Part shown: in pieces, positions 5,301-11,627 of the stretch | Layout: the number at the start of each line of letters is the position of its first letter | Numbering within the stretch: the first letter of the stretch is position 1 | Origin: Tenericutes bacterium ADurb.BinA155 | GTDB taxonomy: Bacteria; Bacillota_I; Bacilli_A; RFN20; CAG-826 | DNA length: 11,627 nucleotides | Reading direction: 5' to 3' | Assembly: GCA_002068375.1 (NCBI GenBank) | Contig: MVZL01000020.1 | Coordinates: 1-11,627 of the forward strand | Notes under the pieces: generated by a model | The model's input: the letters and a program-made list of their open reading frames with translations, nothing else | What the model was told of the DNA's origin: nothing | Database searches by the model: none | Translations under genes and position numbers: made by a program

Positions 5301-8035
5301 TAGTGGACCTCTTTCTTCACGGCGCTCGCGCACCGGGGGCAGAGCTTGAACTCGCCGACCGCTTCTAGTTTAGCAAAGTAATTGCGGCAACGGGGGCAAA
5401 GCTCGCCATCCGCCTTCGCCACTTGAACGGAATCGCTCTTGGCGTCCACCACTTTAACGTGGCTCACCGCGAAGAGGCGTTCGACTTCTTCTTCATCCAT
5501 CGCCTTTAGCAAAGCGAGGAGTTTCGGATCGGAGACATTGAGCGTGAGCTTCGCATCGCTCGAGGAGCCGATCGTGCCGGCGGCTCTTGCTTCTTCTAAC
5601 GCCTTTAAGGCCAAATCGCGGTAGCTCTTAAAGTGGGCGAACTGGTCAAGGACGTCCGAAGAATAGTTGTGGCTTTCTTTGGGCATATCCTCTAACTGCG
5701 GCGAGACTTTTTTCACGCCAGGGATATTGGGATAGACCTCATCCATGGTGAAGCTAAGAATCGGATTCAAAAGCAGGCATAACTGATATACGCACTGGTA
5801 TGTTACGTACTGGAAAGCCTTCCGGCGCGGGGCGTCCGCTTCATCGCAGTACATCGCATCTTTCATGATGTCGAGATAGAAGCTGCTGAGGTCGCCGGTC
5901 AGGAAATTGATGATGGTGTTACTGACCCCGGCGAAGTCGTAGGATTCATAGCTCGCTAAAGCCTTATTCTTCACCGCTTCTAGTTCGGCGAGAATCCACG
6001 TATCGACCGGATTCAGCTCCGGGGCTTTTGCCGGGACGACGTAAGGTTTCCCTTCCCCATCCTGGAGGTTGCCGAGCATGAACTTAAAGGTATTGCGGAT
6101 CTTCCGGTAGGTCTCGGCGATCGTGCCGATGATGCCTTCGCTGATCCGGACGTCGGATTGATAGTCGACTTGGCTCGCCCATAGACGCAAGATATCGGCC
6201 CCGAATTGATTGGCGACCTTGCTCGGGTCGATGCCGTTTCCGGCGGACTTACTCATCTTCTGCCAATTCTCGTCCATGACCCAGCCATGGGTGAGGCAGC
6301 TCTTAAAGGGGGCTTTGCCCGTCACCGCTAAGCTCAAGATCAGCGAAGCGTTGAACCAGCCCCGGTATTGATCGTTGCCTTCCAAATAGAGGTCGGCGGG
6401 GTATTTAAGCCCCCGTTCATTGAGGACGCCATTCCAGCTGCTGCCGGAATCGAACCAAACGTCCATGATATCGGTCTCTTTGGTGAATTGGCCGTTCGGT
6501 GAATGGGGATTGCTATAGCCTTCAGGGAGCAGATCTTTCGCTTCCTTTTGGAACCAAATGTTCGAACCCTGATCGTGGACGAGGTCCCGGATATGCTTAA
6601 AGACTTTCTCTTCGAGGATCGGCGTGCCGTCTTCGCAATAAATAATCGGAAGCGGAACCCCCCACACCCGTTGACGGGAAATGCACCAATCGGCCCGGTC
6701 TTTGATCATATTGACCATCTTGGTCTCGCCCCAAGAAGGAACCCAGTGGATTTGGTGGATCGCCTCGAGCAGCTCCTGCCGGATCGGCTCAATCGAGCAG
6801 AACCATTGCGGGGTCGCCCGGAAAATGACCGGTTTCTTGGTCCGCCAATCGTGAGGATAGCTATGGACGATATCGACTTCTTTTAAGAGGTGGCCGTTCG
6901 CCTTAAGGAGTTCGATCACCTGATCGTTAGCTTCTTCATAGAATAAGCCATTGAGGGGATCTCCTTCTTCTAAGCGCATATAGCCTCTTGAATCGACGGG
7001 GCAGAACGGTTTAATCCCATACTTAAGGCAAGCATTGAAGTCATCGAGGCCATGGTCGGGGGCGGTATGGACGCAACCGGTTCCGGAATCTTCGGTGACG
7101 AAACTATTGACGATCACGGTCGAGGTCCGCTTATAAAGCGGATGCTGGACCTTCGCGAGCTCAAGCTCTTGGCCATGGAAGGTTTTGAGCTCCGTGCACT
7201 CGGTAAGGCCAAGCTCTTGGACCAAGTGGTCCTTCAGCGATTGCAGGAAGACGAGTTTGCCCCGGTTCGTCGCATAAAGGCCATAGACGAATTTCGGGTT
7301 CAGGGTGATCGCGAGGTCGGCGGGGATGGTCCAAGGGGTCGTGGTCCAAATCACGATTTTGGCATCGTTCGGGATCACGCCTAAACCATCGACCACATCG
7401 AAAGAAACGTACATCGTTTTGGCGGTGACATCCTTATATTCGATCTCGGCTTCCGCGAGGGCGGATTCGCTACTGGGGCTCCAATAAACCGGCTTCACGC
7501 CTTTAAAGATCAGGCCTTTTAGGGCCATCGCAGCGAAAACATCGATCTGCCGGGCTTCATATTCCGGAAGTAAAGTGAGATAGGGATGGGCGTAATCGCC
7601 TAATACCCCCAAGCGATGGATCTGTTCCTTTTGATGCTCCACTTGCTTATGGGCGTAGTCGGCGCAGATGCTCCGGAACTCCGGTAAGGGGGTGGTCTTG
7701 CGGTTGACCCCGCTCTTGGTGACTTGAACTTCGATCGGGAGACCATGGGTATCCCAGCCGAAAATGAAGGGAGTCTTATAGCCCATCATGTTCTTATAAC
7801 GGACCGTGAAATCCTTGAGGAGACGGTTCAGCATGTGGCCGCAATGGATGTTGCCATTGGCGTAGGGAGGGCCATCATGAAGCATGAATTCCGGACAATC
7901 GATCCGGTTTTGATTCATCTTGTTATAGAGATCGAGTTCATCCCATTTCTTGAGGAAGATCGGCTCTTTCTGGGCGAGGTTGCCCCGCATTTCAAAAGCG
8001 GTTCGCGGCATCAGAAGGGTTTCTTTAAGTTCCAT
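5300..8035 (-). CDS. ileS: Isoleucyl-tRNA synthetase
   Basis: 911 residues, class I synthetase charging tRNA-Ile in the cytoplasm. The HIGH motif appears as HCGH (64-67, after PPYANGNI) and KMSKS is at 593-597. The CP1 editing domain shows WTTTPWTIPADLAI (230-243) and GTGCVHTAPDHGLDDF (319-334). The anticodon-binding domain follows, and the protein ends in a zinc-finger-like module with CPRC at 880-883 and 899-902. The four-cysteine tail and length are typical of the bacterial (IleS1-like) form. The ATG at 8035 is preceded by AAAGGAG (8050-8044) at 8-nt spacing. An in-frame TTG at 8056 would add seven residues but lies next to the T-box terminator and upstream of the ribosome binding site, so it was rejected. 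Expression is set by the T-box leader upstream; lspA and rluD follow in the same transcript. Confidence 0.98.
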   Translation of the reverse strand: MELKETLLMPRTAFEMRGNLAQKEPIFLKKWDELDLYNKMNQNRIDCPEFMLHDGPPYANGNIHCGHMLNRLLKDFTVRYKNMMGYKTPFIFGWDTHGLPIEVQVTKSGVNRKTTPLPEFRSICADYAHKQVEHQKEQIHRLGVLGDYAHPYLTLLPEYEARQIDVFAAMALKGLIFKGVKPVYWSPSSESALAEAEIEYKDVTAKTMYVSFDVVDGLGVIPNDAKIVIWTTTPWTIPADLAITLNPKFVYGLYATNRGKLVFLQSLKDHLVQELGLTECTELKTFHGQELELAKVQHPLYKRTSTVIVNSFVTEDSGTGCVHTAPDHGLDDFNACLKYGIKPFCPVDSRGYMRLEEGDPLNGLFYEEANDQVIELLKANGHLLKEVDIVHSYPHDWRTKKPVIFRATPQWFCSIEPIRQELLEAIHQIHWVPSWGETKMVNMIKDRADWCISRQRVWGVPLPIIYCEDGTPILEEKVFKHIRDLVHDQGSNIWFQKEAKDLLPEGYSNPHSPNGQFTKETDIMDVWFDSGSSWNGVLNERGLKYPADLYLEGNDQYRGWFNASLILSLAVTGKAPFKSCLTHGWVMDENWQKMSKSAGNGIDPSKVANQFGADILRLWASQVDYQSDVRISEGIIGTIAETYRKIRNTFKFMLGNLQDGEGKPYVVPAKAPELNPVDTWILAELEAVKNKALASYESYDFAGVSNTIINFLTGDLSSFYLDIMKDAMYCDEADAPRRKAFQYVTYQCVYQLCLLLNPILSFTMDEVYPNIPGVKKVSPQLEDMPKESHNYSSDVLDQFAHFKSYRDLALKALEEARAAGTIGSSSDAKLTLNVSDPKLLALLKAMDEEEVERLFAVSHVKVVDAKSDSVQVAKADGELCPRCRNYFAKLEAVGEFKLCPRCASAVKKEVH

Positions 8036-8054
8036 GATTTTGTCTCCTTTAGAC

Positions 8055-8082
8055 AATAAAAGCGTCCGATCAAGGGCGCTTT
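8055..8082 (-). terminator. Regulated intrinsic terminator of the ileS T-box
   Basis: Stem AAAGCGCCC (8082-8074), loop TTGATC, stem GGACGCTTT (8067-8059) with one C/A mismatch, then a short T-rich run (TTTTATT counting the stem end). Its 5' arm contains the GCG and CCC(TT) bases used by the antiterminator, so the two structures exclude each other. It lies just before the ileS ribosome binding site. Confidence 0.9.
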
Positions 8083-8098
8083 CTTAGCGTGTTACCAC

Positions 8099-8110
8099 CT
8101 TAGTTCAGGA
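8099..8110. repeat. 12-nt direct repeat in the T-box leader, copy next to the T-box
   Basis: cttagttcagga (TCCTGAACTAAG on the transcribed RNA) occurs here and again at 8166-8177. This copy runs into the T-box antiterminator. Confidence 0.8.
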
Positions 8111-8165
8111 CGATTGTCCTGCGCTTAGCTTACGCCGTAACGGGGCGCGATCCGCTTTCCTTACT

Positions 8166-8177
8166 CTTAGTTCAGGA
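8166..8177. repeat. 12-nt direct repeat in the T-box leader, copy 3' of Stem I
   Basis: Identical to 8099-8110. In the RNA this copy lies in the loop side of a TTCCT...AGGAA hairpin between Stem I and Stem III. Confidence 0.8.
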
Positions 8178-8277
8178 AGGAGGCTAGGAAGGGATGTCGT
8201 TTCGCGTGCCTACTTTCACCAGCGTCTAGGCTCTCTATGTTTGCTACTTCGATGTGTCTTCCGTCAAAGCCAGTCTC

Positions 8278-8306
8278 ACTATAGGCTTATTCAGCCTATT
8301 TCTCAA
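8278..8306 (-). promoter_or_regulatory. Promoter of ileS-lspA-rluD
   Basis: -35 TTGAGA (8306-8301) and -10 TATAGT (8283-8278), exactly 17 bp apart, matching the sigma-A consensus with one to two mismatches per box. The predicted start is near 8271, just before the T-box Stem I. The -35 directly abuts the ftsZ TGA (8307-8309), so the promoter fills the minimum space between ftsZ and the leader. Confidence 0.8.
8281..8299. repeat. Inverted repeat inside the ileS promoter
   Basis: ATAGGCT-GAATA-AGCCTAT, perfect 7-bp arms with a 5-nt spacer. It fills the -35/-10 spacer and covers half of the -10. It is followed by no T-run, so it is a poor terminator for ftsZ. The position suits an operator, although an mRNA 3'-end hairpin for ftsZ is also possible. 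Confidence 0.6.
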
Positions 8307-9485
8307 TCATTGGTCATCCTTGCCGGGATCGATCTTGCCCTTTAAGAAATTCGGGAGGATCGAGGACTCGACCGATTCTTCATCTTGGCCGGTCTCGCTA
8401 TCCTTGCCTTCTTGGGCTTGGACCGCTTTCTCGCGGGCTTCGTCGACCGAAGAACCGACTTGGTCTTTCTTCGGCATCGTGAATTGCGGGGTCGCCGTGA
8501 AATCGTATTCCTCGGTGAAATCGCTCGCAATGACGGAAACGAGAATCGTGTCGGCCAACTGTTCATTGATGGCGACGCCGAATTTGATATCGATGGTCGC
8601 CCCGGCTTGTTCGATGATGCGGTTCACGCATTCCTGGGCTTCATAAAGCGAAACATTGGCCCCGCAGGTGACCGCGCAGATCGCCCGTCTCGCCCCCGAG
8701 ATCGACGCTTCCAATAATGGCGAGTTGATCGCATTTTCGGCGGCTTCTTCGGCTTTATTGGGACCGCTGCCGGTGCCGAAGCCAATCAAAGCGATTCCGC
8801 TCCCCTTTAAGGTATTGCGGACATCGGCGAAGTCGAGGTTGATGACGGCCGGCAAAAGAATGAGATCGGTCACGGTCTTGACCGACTGGGCCAAAACCCG
8901 GTCGCTCTCTTGGAAGGCCTGGCTGATCGGGGCGTTGCCCGAGCTCATGAGGAGTTTGTCGTTCGAGACGATAATGATGGAATCGACCGCTTCTTTTAAG
9001 TCGCTTAGGCCCGTCACGGAATTCTGAATCCGCTTCTTGCCTTCGAACGTGAAAGGCCGAGTGACGATCGCAATCGTTAAGGCCCCTTCTTCTCTCGCGA
9101 TTTGAGCGACGATCGGAGCGGCCCCGGTTCCGGTGCCTCCGCCCATCCCCGCCGCGATGAAGACCATGTCGGCCCCTTTAACGACTTTGCGGATCACCTC
9201 GGTCGATTGAACCGCGGCTTCTTTGCCGACGCTCGGTTCGCCGCCGGCCCCTAAGCCTTTGGTGACGCCTTCGCCTAAAACAATCCGATTGGGGGCTTTG
9301 CTGGTCGCTAAAGCCTGCTTATCGGTATTCATGACGTAGAATTCGACGTTCGCGATGTTCTCGTCGATCATCCGGTTGACCGCGTTATTGCCCGCGCCGC
9401 CCACCCCGATCACCACGATACGGGCGACCGGCTCGAAATTATCGAGGTCCATCGGCTGGTCGATTTTTTTATCTTCAGTTGCCAT
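8307..9485 (-). CDS. ftsZ: Cell division protein FtsZ (tubulin-like GTPase)
   Basis: 392 residues from the ATG at 9485. FtsZ polymerises at mid-cell into the Z-ring. Signatures (numbered from this start): VIGVGGAGNNAVNRM near 25-39, MNTDKQAL (52-59), the GTP-binding GGGTGTGAAP (115-124), TRPFTFEGKKR (142-152), and the T7 catalytic loop NLDFADVRN (216-224). A linker of about 40 residues, rich in E/D/K/S/Q, leads to a C-terminal peptide SSILPNFLKGKI (374-385), resembling the IPxFLR-type tail that binds FtsA, SepF and other partners. GGAGG at 9499-9495 is 9 nt from this ATG but only 3 nt from the ATG at 9491, so the later start is preferred. Only 19 nt separate it from ftsA, so the two are co-transcribed. 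The gene usually found after ftsZ in Bacillota, sepF, is not here. Confidence 0.98.
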   Translation of the reverse strand: MATEDKKIDQPMDLDNFEPVARIVVIGVGGAGNNAVNRMIDENIANVEFYVMNTDKQALATSKAPNRIVLGEGVTKGLGAGGEPSVGKEAAVQSTEVIRKVVKGADMVFIAAGMGGGTGTGAAPIVAQIAREEGALTIAIVTRPFTFEGKKRIQNSVTGLSDLKEAVDSIIIVSNDKLLMSSGNAPISQAFQESDRVLAQSVKTVTDLILLPAVINLDFADVRNTLKGSGIALIGFGTGSGPNKAEEAAENAINSPLLEASISGARRAICAVTCGANVSLYEAQECVNRIIEQAGATIDIKFGVAINEQLADTILVSVIASDFTEEYDFTATPQFTMPKKDQVGSSVDEAREKAVQAQEGKDSETGQDEESVESSILPNFLKGKIDPGKDDQ

Positions 9486-9504
9486 GCTCATTACCCTCCG
9501 TCAT

Positions 9505-10743
9505 TTAGAGGACATCGTCCCCGGGGTTATTGGCGTCTTTGCCTTTGACGTTCTGGCGGGAAACCGCCACCACGCCTTTAAAGTTATCTTCTAAGCTGCC
9601 GGTATAGCCGGAACTCGCAATCACCAAGCCGAGCAAGCCGGCGTAGCGGGGATCGCGGGCCCCGATCGAACGCGGAATCACGAAATGGATCTCGCGCTTC
9701 GGGAAGCTTTTCGAGAGGAGCGGAACTAAGCCGCCGAGCTTCGAACCCCCACCGGTCAAGACGAGGGGTAACGAATCGAACTTCGCCCCATATTTTCCTA
9801 AGAGTTGGGCGATCGCGTTCGAAAGGAGGCTCTCATAGTCTTCAAGATAGGACGAGATAATCGCGTTCAGATCCTTTTGGAAGAACGAGCAGGGATTGCC
9901 CGCGGCATCGCTCCCCGAGCAAATCGGGGGATCGAAGCTGATCTTCCGTTCGTCGTAGCCATAATCTTCTTTGAGCTTTTTGGCTTCGGCGGGCAAAATG
10001 GTGAAACTATCGGCGATCTCTTGGGTGAGCTGGTCGCCGCCTTTCGAAAAGAAGAGCGAAGCATAGGGCGAGCCGGCCCCGATCAAAGAGACGGTCGTGA
10101 GTTTCGCCCCGATATCGACGAGGACGTAGCTTTGCGGCAGGTCCTTGTAGGTCTTAAAGAGCTCGCTATAGCAATAAGCGGCCACGCAGGTCTTCTTGAG
10201 GCGAAAGCCCGCTTGGTTCAGCGCCGATTTATATTGGTAGACCGTTTCATGGGGGAGGGCGTGCACTTTGGCCCGGATCGTGAGGGAATTGCTCTTCTCG
10301 CCGATCGGGGGATTGGCAAACCGCTGGCCCTTATCGAGGACGAATTCGTCGGGGATGATATCGAGGATCTCGTTGCCATCCGGGACCGCTTCTTTGTTGA
10401 CTAAGCTCACGACGTTGGCGATATCGACTTTGGCGATCAGGCCTTCGGGGGACACCACGTTCGTGGTCTTGTTGTTCTGATAAACCTGTAAGCCCAGACT
10501 CGGCAAAAGAAGGCACGCTTCCGCGATATTGATCTTGAGCTTAGCGACATCATCGGTGATGCTATGGAACTCTTCGAGGGCCTTCACGAGATTGGGCATA
10601 TCCACGATCTTGCCTTCTTCAAGGCAGCCGGGGATTTCTTTCTCTTTGCTATATAAAACGACGGCGTTCCCGCCGAGCTCGTAACCGATCAGGAGTTTAA
10701 TCGAGTCACTGGAAATTTCGATGCAGGCTAAAGGTTTATCCAT
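9505..10743 (-). CDS. ftsA: Cell division protein FtsA, divergent, without a recognisable membrane-targeting tail
   Basis: 412 residues. FtsA is the actin-like protein that tethers FtsZ filaments to the membrane and recruits later division proteins. Actin-fold landmarks: phosphate-1 loop ACIEISSDSIKLLIG (6-20), phosphate-2 VLVDIGAKLTTVSL (207-220) and adenosine motif LVLTGGGSKLGGL (327-339). The FtsA-specific 1C subdomain lies at about 86-180, with the typical IIPDEFVLD and NPPIG patterns. Phosphate-1 departs from the usual DIGSS/T form: E replaces D and S replaces G. The C-terminus after about 385 is polar and charged, ending GKDANNPGDDVL. I see no amphipathic helix of the kind FtsA uses to bind membrane. 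The ATG has no Shine-Dalgarno and lies about 8 nt from the predicted transcription start. MreB or another actin-like protein is unlikely given the 1C pattern and the ftsZ neighbour. Confidence 0.92.
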   Translation of the reverse strand: MDKPLACIEISSDSIKLLIGYELGGNAVVLYSKEKEIPGCLEEGKIVDMPNLVKALEEFHSITDDVAKLKINIAEACLLLPSLGLQVYQNNKTTNVVSPEGLIAKVDIANVVSLVNKEAVPDGNEILDIIPDEFVLDKGQRFANPPIGEKSNSLTIRAKVHALPHETVYQYKSALNQAGFRLKKTCVAAYCYSELFKTYKDLPQSYVLVDIGAKLTTVSLIGAGSPYASLFFSKGGDQLTQEIADSFTILPAEAKKLKEDYGYDERKISFDPPICSGSDAAGNPCSFFQKDLNAIISSYLEDYESLLSNAIAQLLGKYGAKFDSLPLVLTGGGSKLGGLVPLLSKSFPKREIHFVIPRSIGARDPRYAGLLGLVIASSGYTGSLEDNFKGVVAVSRQNVKGKDANNPGDDVL

Positions 10744-10752
10744 GATTAACTG

Positions 10753-10772
10753 CTCTATATTCTAATATAGAG
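10753..10772. promoter_or_regulatory. Perfect palindrome over the ftsA core promoter (putative operator)
   Basis: CTCTATATT-AG-AATATAGAG (minus strand), perfect 9-bp arms and a 2-nt spacer. It spans from about -20 to -1 of the predicted ftsA transcript and includes the -10 box. A long perfect dyad with a short spacer over a core promoter is typical of a dimeric repressor site. No regulator gene is present in the window, so the binding protein is unknown. Confidence 0.65.
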
Positions 10773-10786
10773 AAGTCGAGATTCAA
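10759..10786 (-). promoter_or_regulatory. Promoter of ftsA-ftsZ
   Basis: -35 TTGAAT (10786-10781), 16-bp spacer, -10 TAGAAT (10764-10759). The predicted start is near 10751, giving an 8-nt leader with no Shine-Dalgarno before the ftsA ATG. It lies downstream of the terminator at 10832-10862, so division genes can be expressed independently of rsmH. Confidence 0.7.
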
Positions 10787-10831
10787 ATAGGTTTCGTTCG
10801 ATTTTTAGTGGATTTCTAATAAAGAGTTAGA

Positions 10832-10862
10832 AAAGCCCGGGGCAGGGAGAACCTCGGGCTTT
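10832..10862 (-). terminator. Intrinsic terminator after the small membrane protein gene
   Basis: Stem AAAGCCCG with GG extension pairing to CC and CGGGCTTT (one A/C mismatch inside), loop of about 9 nt, followed on the minus strand by TTTTCTAACTCTTT. It starts 11 nt after the stop codon of the upstream small gene. The plus-strand side lacks a comparable T-run beyond the stem. Confidence 0.75.
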
Positions 10863-10873
10863 GCGGAAGGATC

Positions 10874-11107
10874 TTAGGCGATGACACTCGAAGAAGTATT
10901 CAAGGAGGTCTCGGGGTCAGTGGAGCTAAGCGAATTCGAGCTGGACGGTTCGGCTTTCGCGTGGGCTTGGTCCGCCACTTGATAGGAAATGGCAATCGGA
11001 AGCATCGCGGCGCCGGTCACGGCCAAGACGAATAAGAACACCGCTAAGGTCGCTTTGAGGCGATAGTAGAGTTTCTTGTGGCCAGTCTTGACGAGTTTAT
11101 CTTTCAT
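10874..11107 (-). CDS. Small single-pass membrane protein in the FtsL position (unknown function)
   Basis: 77 residues, not recognised by sequence. It has a basic N-terminus (MKDKLVKTGHKKLYYRLK), one hydrophobic segment at about 19-42, then a short hydrophilic tail of about 30 residues rich in Ser, Thr and Ala. This gives a predicted N-in, C-out topology. GGGAG lies 9 nt before the ATG, and the gene starts 25 nt after rsmH, so it is a real co-transcribed gene. In many Bacillota the gene directly after rsmH encodes FtsL, a bitopic division protein with an extracellular coiled coil. This protein shares the position and topology, but its outer part is too short and Ser/Thr-rich to form that coiled coil. 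It may be a degenerate FtsL or an unrelated membrane protein. Confidence 0.85.
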   Translation of the reverse strand: MKDKLVKTGHKKLYYRLKATLAVFLFVLAVTGAAMLPIAISYQVADQAHAKAEPSSSNSLSSTDPETSLNTSSSVIA

Positions 11108-11132
11108 AGGTTTAATCTCCCTGTTTTTTCAA

Positions 11133-11627
11133 TTAAAGCTTTTCTAGGGCCCGCAGTTTTGCGGAGGCGGAACGATGGTTGGCTAGTAGCTCTTCTTCCG
11201 AAGGGACGACTGGCTTCTTGGTGAGGATTTTGAATGCGGGCGCCTCGATTTGCTCCGGTAAGAGATCAATATCGTGGCGGGAGCCTTCCTTGACCGCTAA
11301 GTCATGGAAGCACTGCTTCACCGCCCGATCGTCGAGCGACATGAAGCTGATGATGACGAGCCGGCCGCCCGAAGAGAGCCAATGCGGCGCTTCGAGCAGC
11401 GCGGTCTTCAAGGTATCCTCCTCGTGATTCACTTCCATGCGAATCGCCTGGAAGGTTTGTTTGGCCGGATGCCCTTTTTTAAGAAGTTCCACTTTTGGCT
11501 TAGCGGCTTTGATGATCTCCGCTAAGGCGGTTGTGGTACCGATCGGAGCTAATTCGCGCTCCTGGACGATCTTCTTTGCGATCAAGTAGGCGTCTTTATC
11601 TTCGCCATACTCGCGGATGATCTCCGC
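11133..11627 (-). CDS. rsmH: 16S rRNA (cytosine-1402-N4)-methyltransferase, C-terminal part (gene runs off the right edge)
   Basis: The frame is open to the window edge, giving the last 164 residues; the in-frame TTG at 11585 is internal and not the start. RsmH (MraW) methylates N4 of C1402 in the 16S decoding region using S-adenosylmethionine. Family landmarks: IIREYGEDKDAYLIAKKIV, TTTALAEIIKAAKP, the highly typical GHPAKQTFQAIRMEVN, GGRLVIISFMSLDDRAVK (usually ISFHSLEDR) and the terminal PSEEELLANHRSASAKLRALEKL pattern. The cysteine-rich loop often present between the SLEDR motif and the LTKKP motif is replaced by a Cys-free stretch. The gene heads the division cluster, as is usual. No promoter is visible because the 5' end is outside. 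Confidence 0.95.
   Translation of the reverse strand, partial: AEIIREYGEDKDAYLIAKKIVQERELAPIGTTTALAEIIKAAKPKVELLKKGHPAKQTFQAIRMEVNHEEDTLKTALLEAPHWLSSGGRLVIISFMSLDDRAVKQCFHDLAVKEGSRHDIDLLPEQIEAPAFKILTKKPVVPSEEELLANHRSASAKLRALEKL

Larger units (their letters stand above)
8036..8271 (-). promoter_or_regulatory. T-box riboswitch (tRNA-Ile responsive) in the ileS leader
   Basis: The roughly 236-nt leader holds the T-box sequence AAGGTGGTAACACG (8101-8088). Its UGGU would pair with the ACCA end of uncharged tRNA-Ile (A discriminator). The antiterminator pairs AAGG with downstream CCTT and CGC with GCG. The competing terminator lies at 8055-8082. Upstream, Stem I has the AGAGAGCC...GCTGGTGAAAG...AGGC distal-loop pattern. 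ATC (8195-8193), an Ile codon, sits on the 3' side of Stem I just before CTTCC, which pairs with GGAAG on the 5' side; I assign it as the specifier. A hairpin AGGAC-AATC-GTCCT precedes the antiterminator, as Stem III does. In known T-boxes uncharged tRNA stabilises the antiterminator and turns the operon on. The element is secure; the specifier position is somewhat less so. Confidence 0.92.

Noticed and set aside
8036..8056. TTG start at 8056 extending IleS by seven residues
   Set aside because: The TTG precedes the AAAGGAG ribosome binding site and sits in the T-box terminator tail; the ATG at 8035 is correctly spaced.
8281..8299. Intrinsic terminator for ftsZ
   Set aside because: The hairpin is short, AT-rich and not followed by a T-run on the minus strand.
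9805..10404. 199-codon plus-strand open frame opposite ftsA
   Set aside because: It is antisense to a well-supported FtsA, has no ribosome binding site or recognisable domain, and its composition reflects the codon pattern of the opposite strand.
1..11627. Mobile element, CRISPR array, phage or defence system
   Set aside because: All genes are conserved housekeeping genes in a recognisable order; no transposase, integrase, spaced direct repeats or defence-type domains were seen.

Overview
The window is a compact, almost fully coding stretch of a low-to-moderate GC Gram-positive bacterium. The gene set, Bacillus-like gene order, RNase HIII, MutS2, an isoleucine T-box riboswitch and AGGAG-type ribosome binding sites all point to Bacillota. 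The heavily trimmed division cluster suggests an uncultured or gut-type, Erysipelotrichia- or Mollicutes-related Bacilli lineage, but this placement is inference. TGA is used as a normal stop (mutS2, ftsZ), so the mycoplasma code does not apply. I see no mobile element, CRISPR array, tRNA or rRNA.

Right-hand block, read right to left on the minus strand: rsmH (5' end outside the window), a 77-residue single-pass membrane protein, a terminator, then ftsA-ftsZ from their own promoter. ileS follows, with its own promoter and a complete T-box leader, then lspA and rluD. ileS/lspA and lspA/rluD are joined by 1-nt TAATG stop/start overlaps, so the three are probably translationally coupled. This is the Bacillus subtilis order (rsmH ... 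ftsA ftsZ ... ileS lspA ylyB) with the usual intervening genes absent: the mur/mraY/ftsW/ftsQ set, and ylmE-sepF-ylmG-ylmH-divIVA.

Left-hand block: rnhC (plus strand) diverges from mutS2-uvrC (minus strand). It resembles the B. subtilis rnhC / zapA-yshB-polX-mutS2-yshE-trxA-uvrC neighbourhood with zapA, yshB, polX, yshE and trxA removed. rnhC and rluD converge and overlap at their 3' ends by 9 bp.

The genes are housekeeping: ribosome modification (RsmH, RluD), cell division (FtsA, FtsZ), aminoacylation (IleS), lipoprotein maturation (LspA), and DNA integrity (RNase HIII, MutS2, UvrC). The more unusual content is regulatory. There is a perfect 9-bp inverted repeat over the ftsA core promoter, and a 7-bp inverted repeat in the ileS promoter. 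Back-to-back extended -10 promoters between mutS2 and rnhC appear to give leaderless mRNAs on both sides. At protein level, the MutS2 Smr domain has lost its LDLR catalytic motif, and FtsA has no recognisable membrane-targeting tail.
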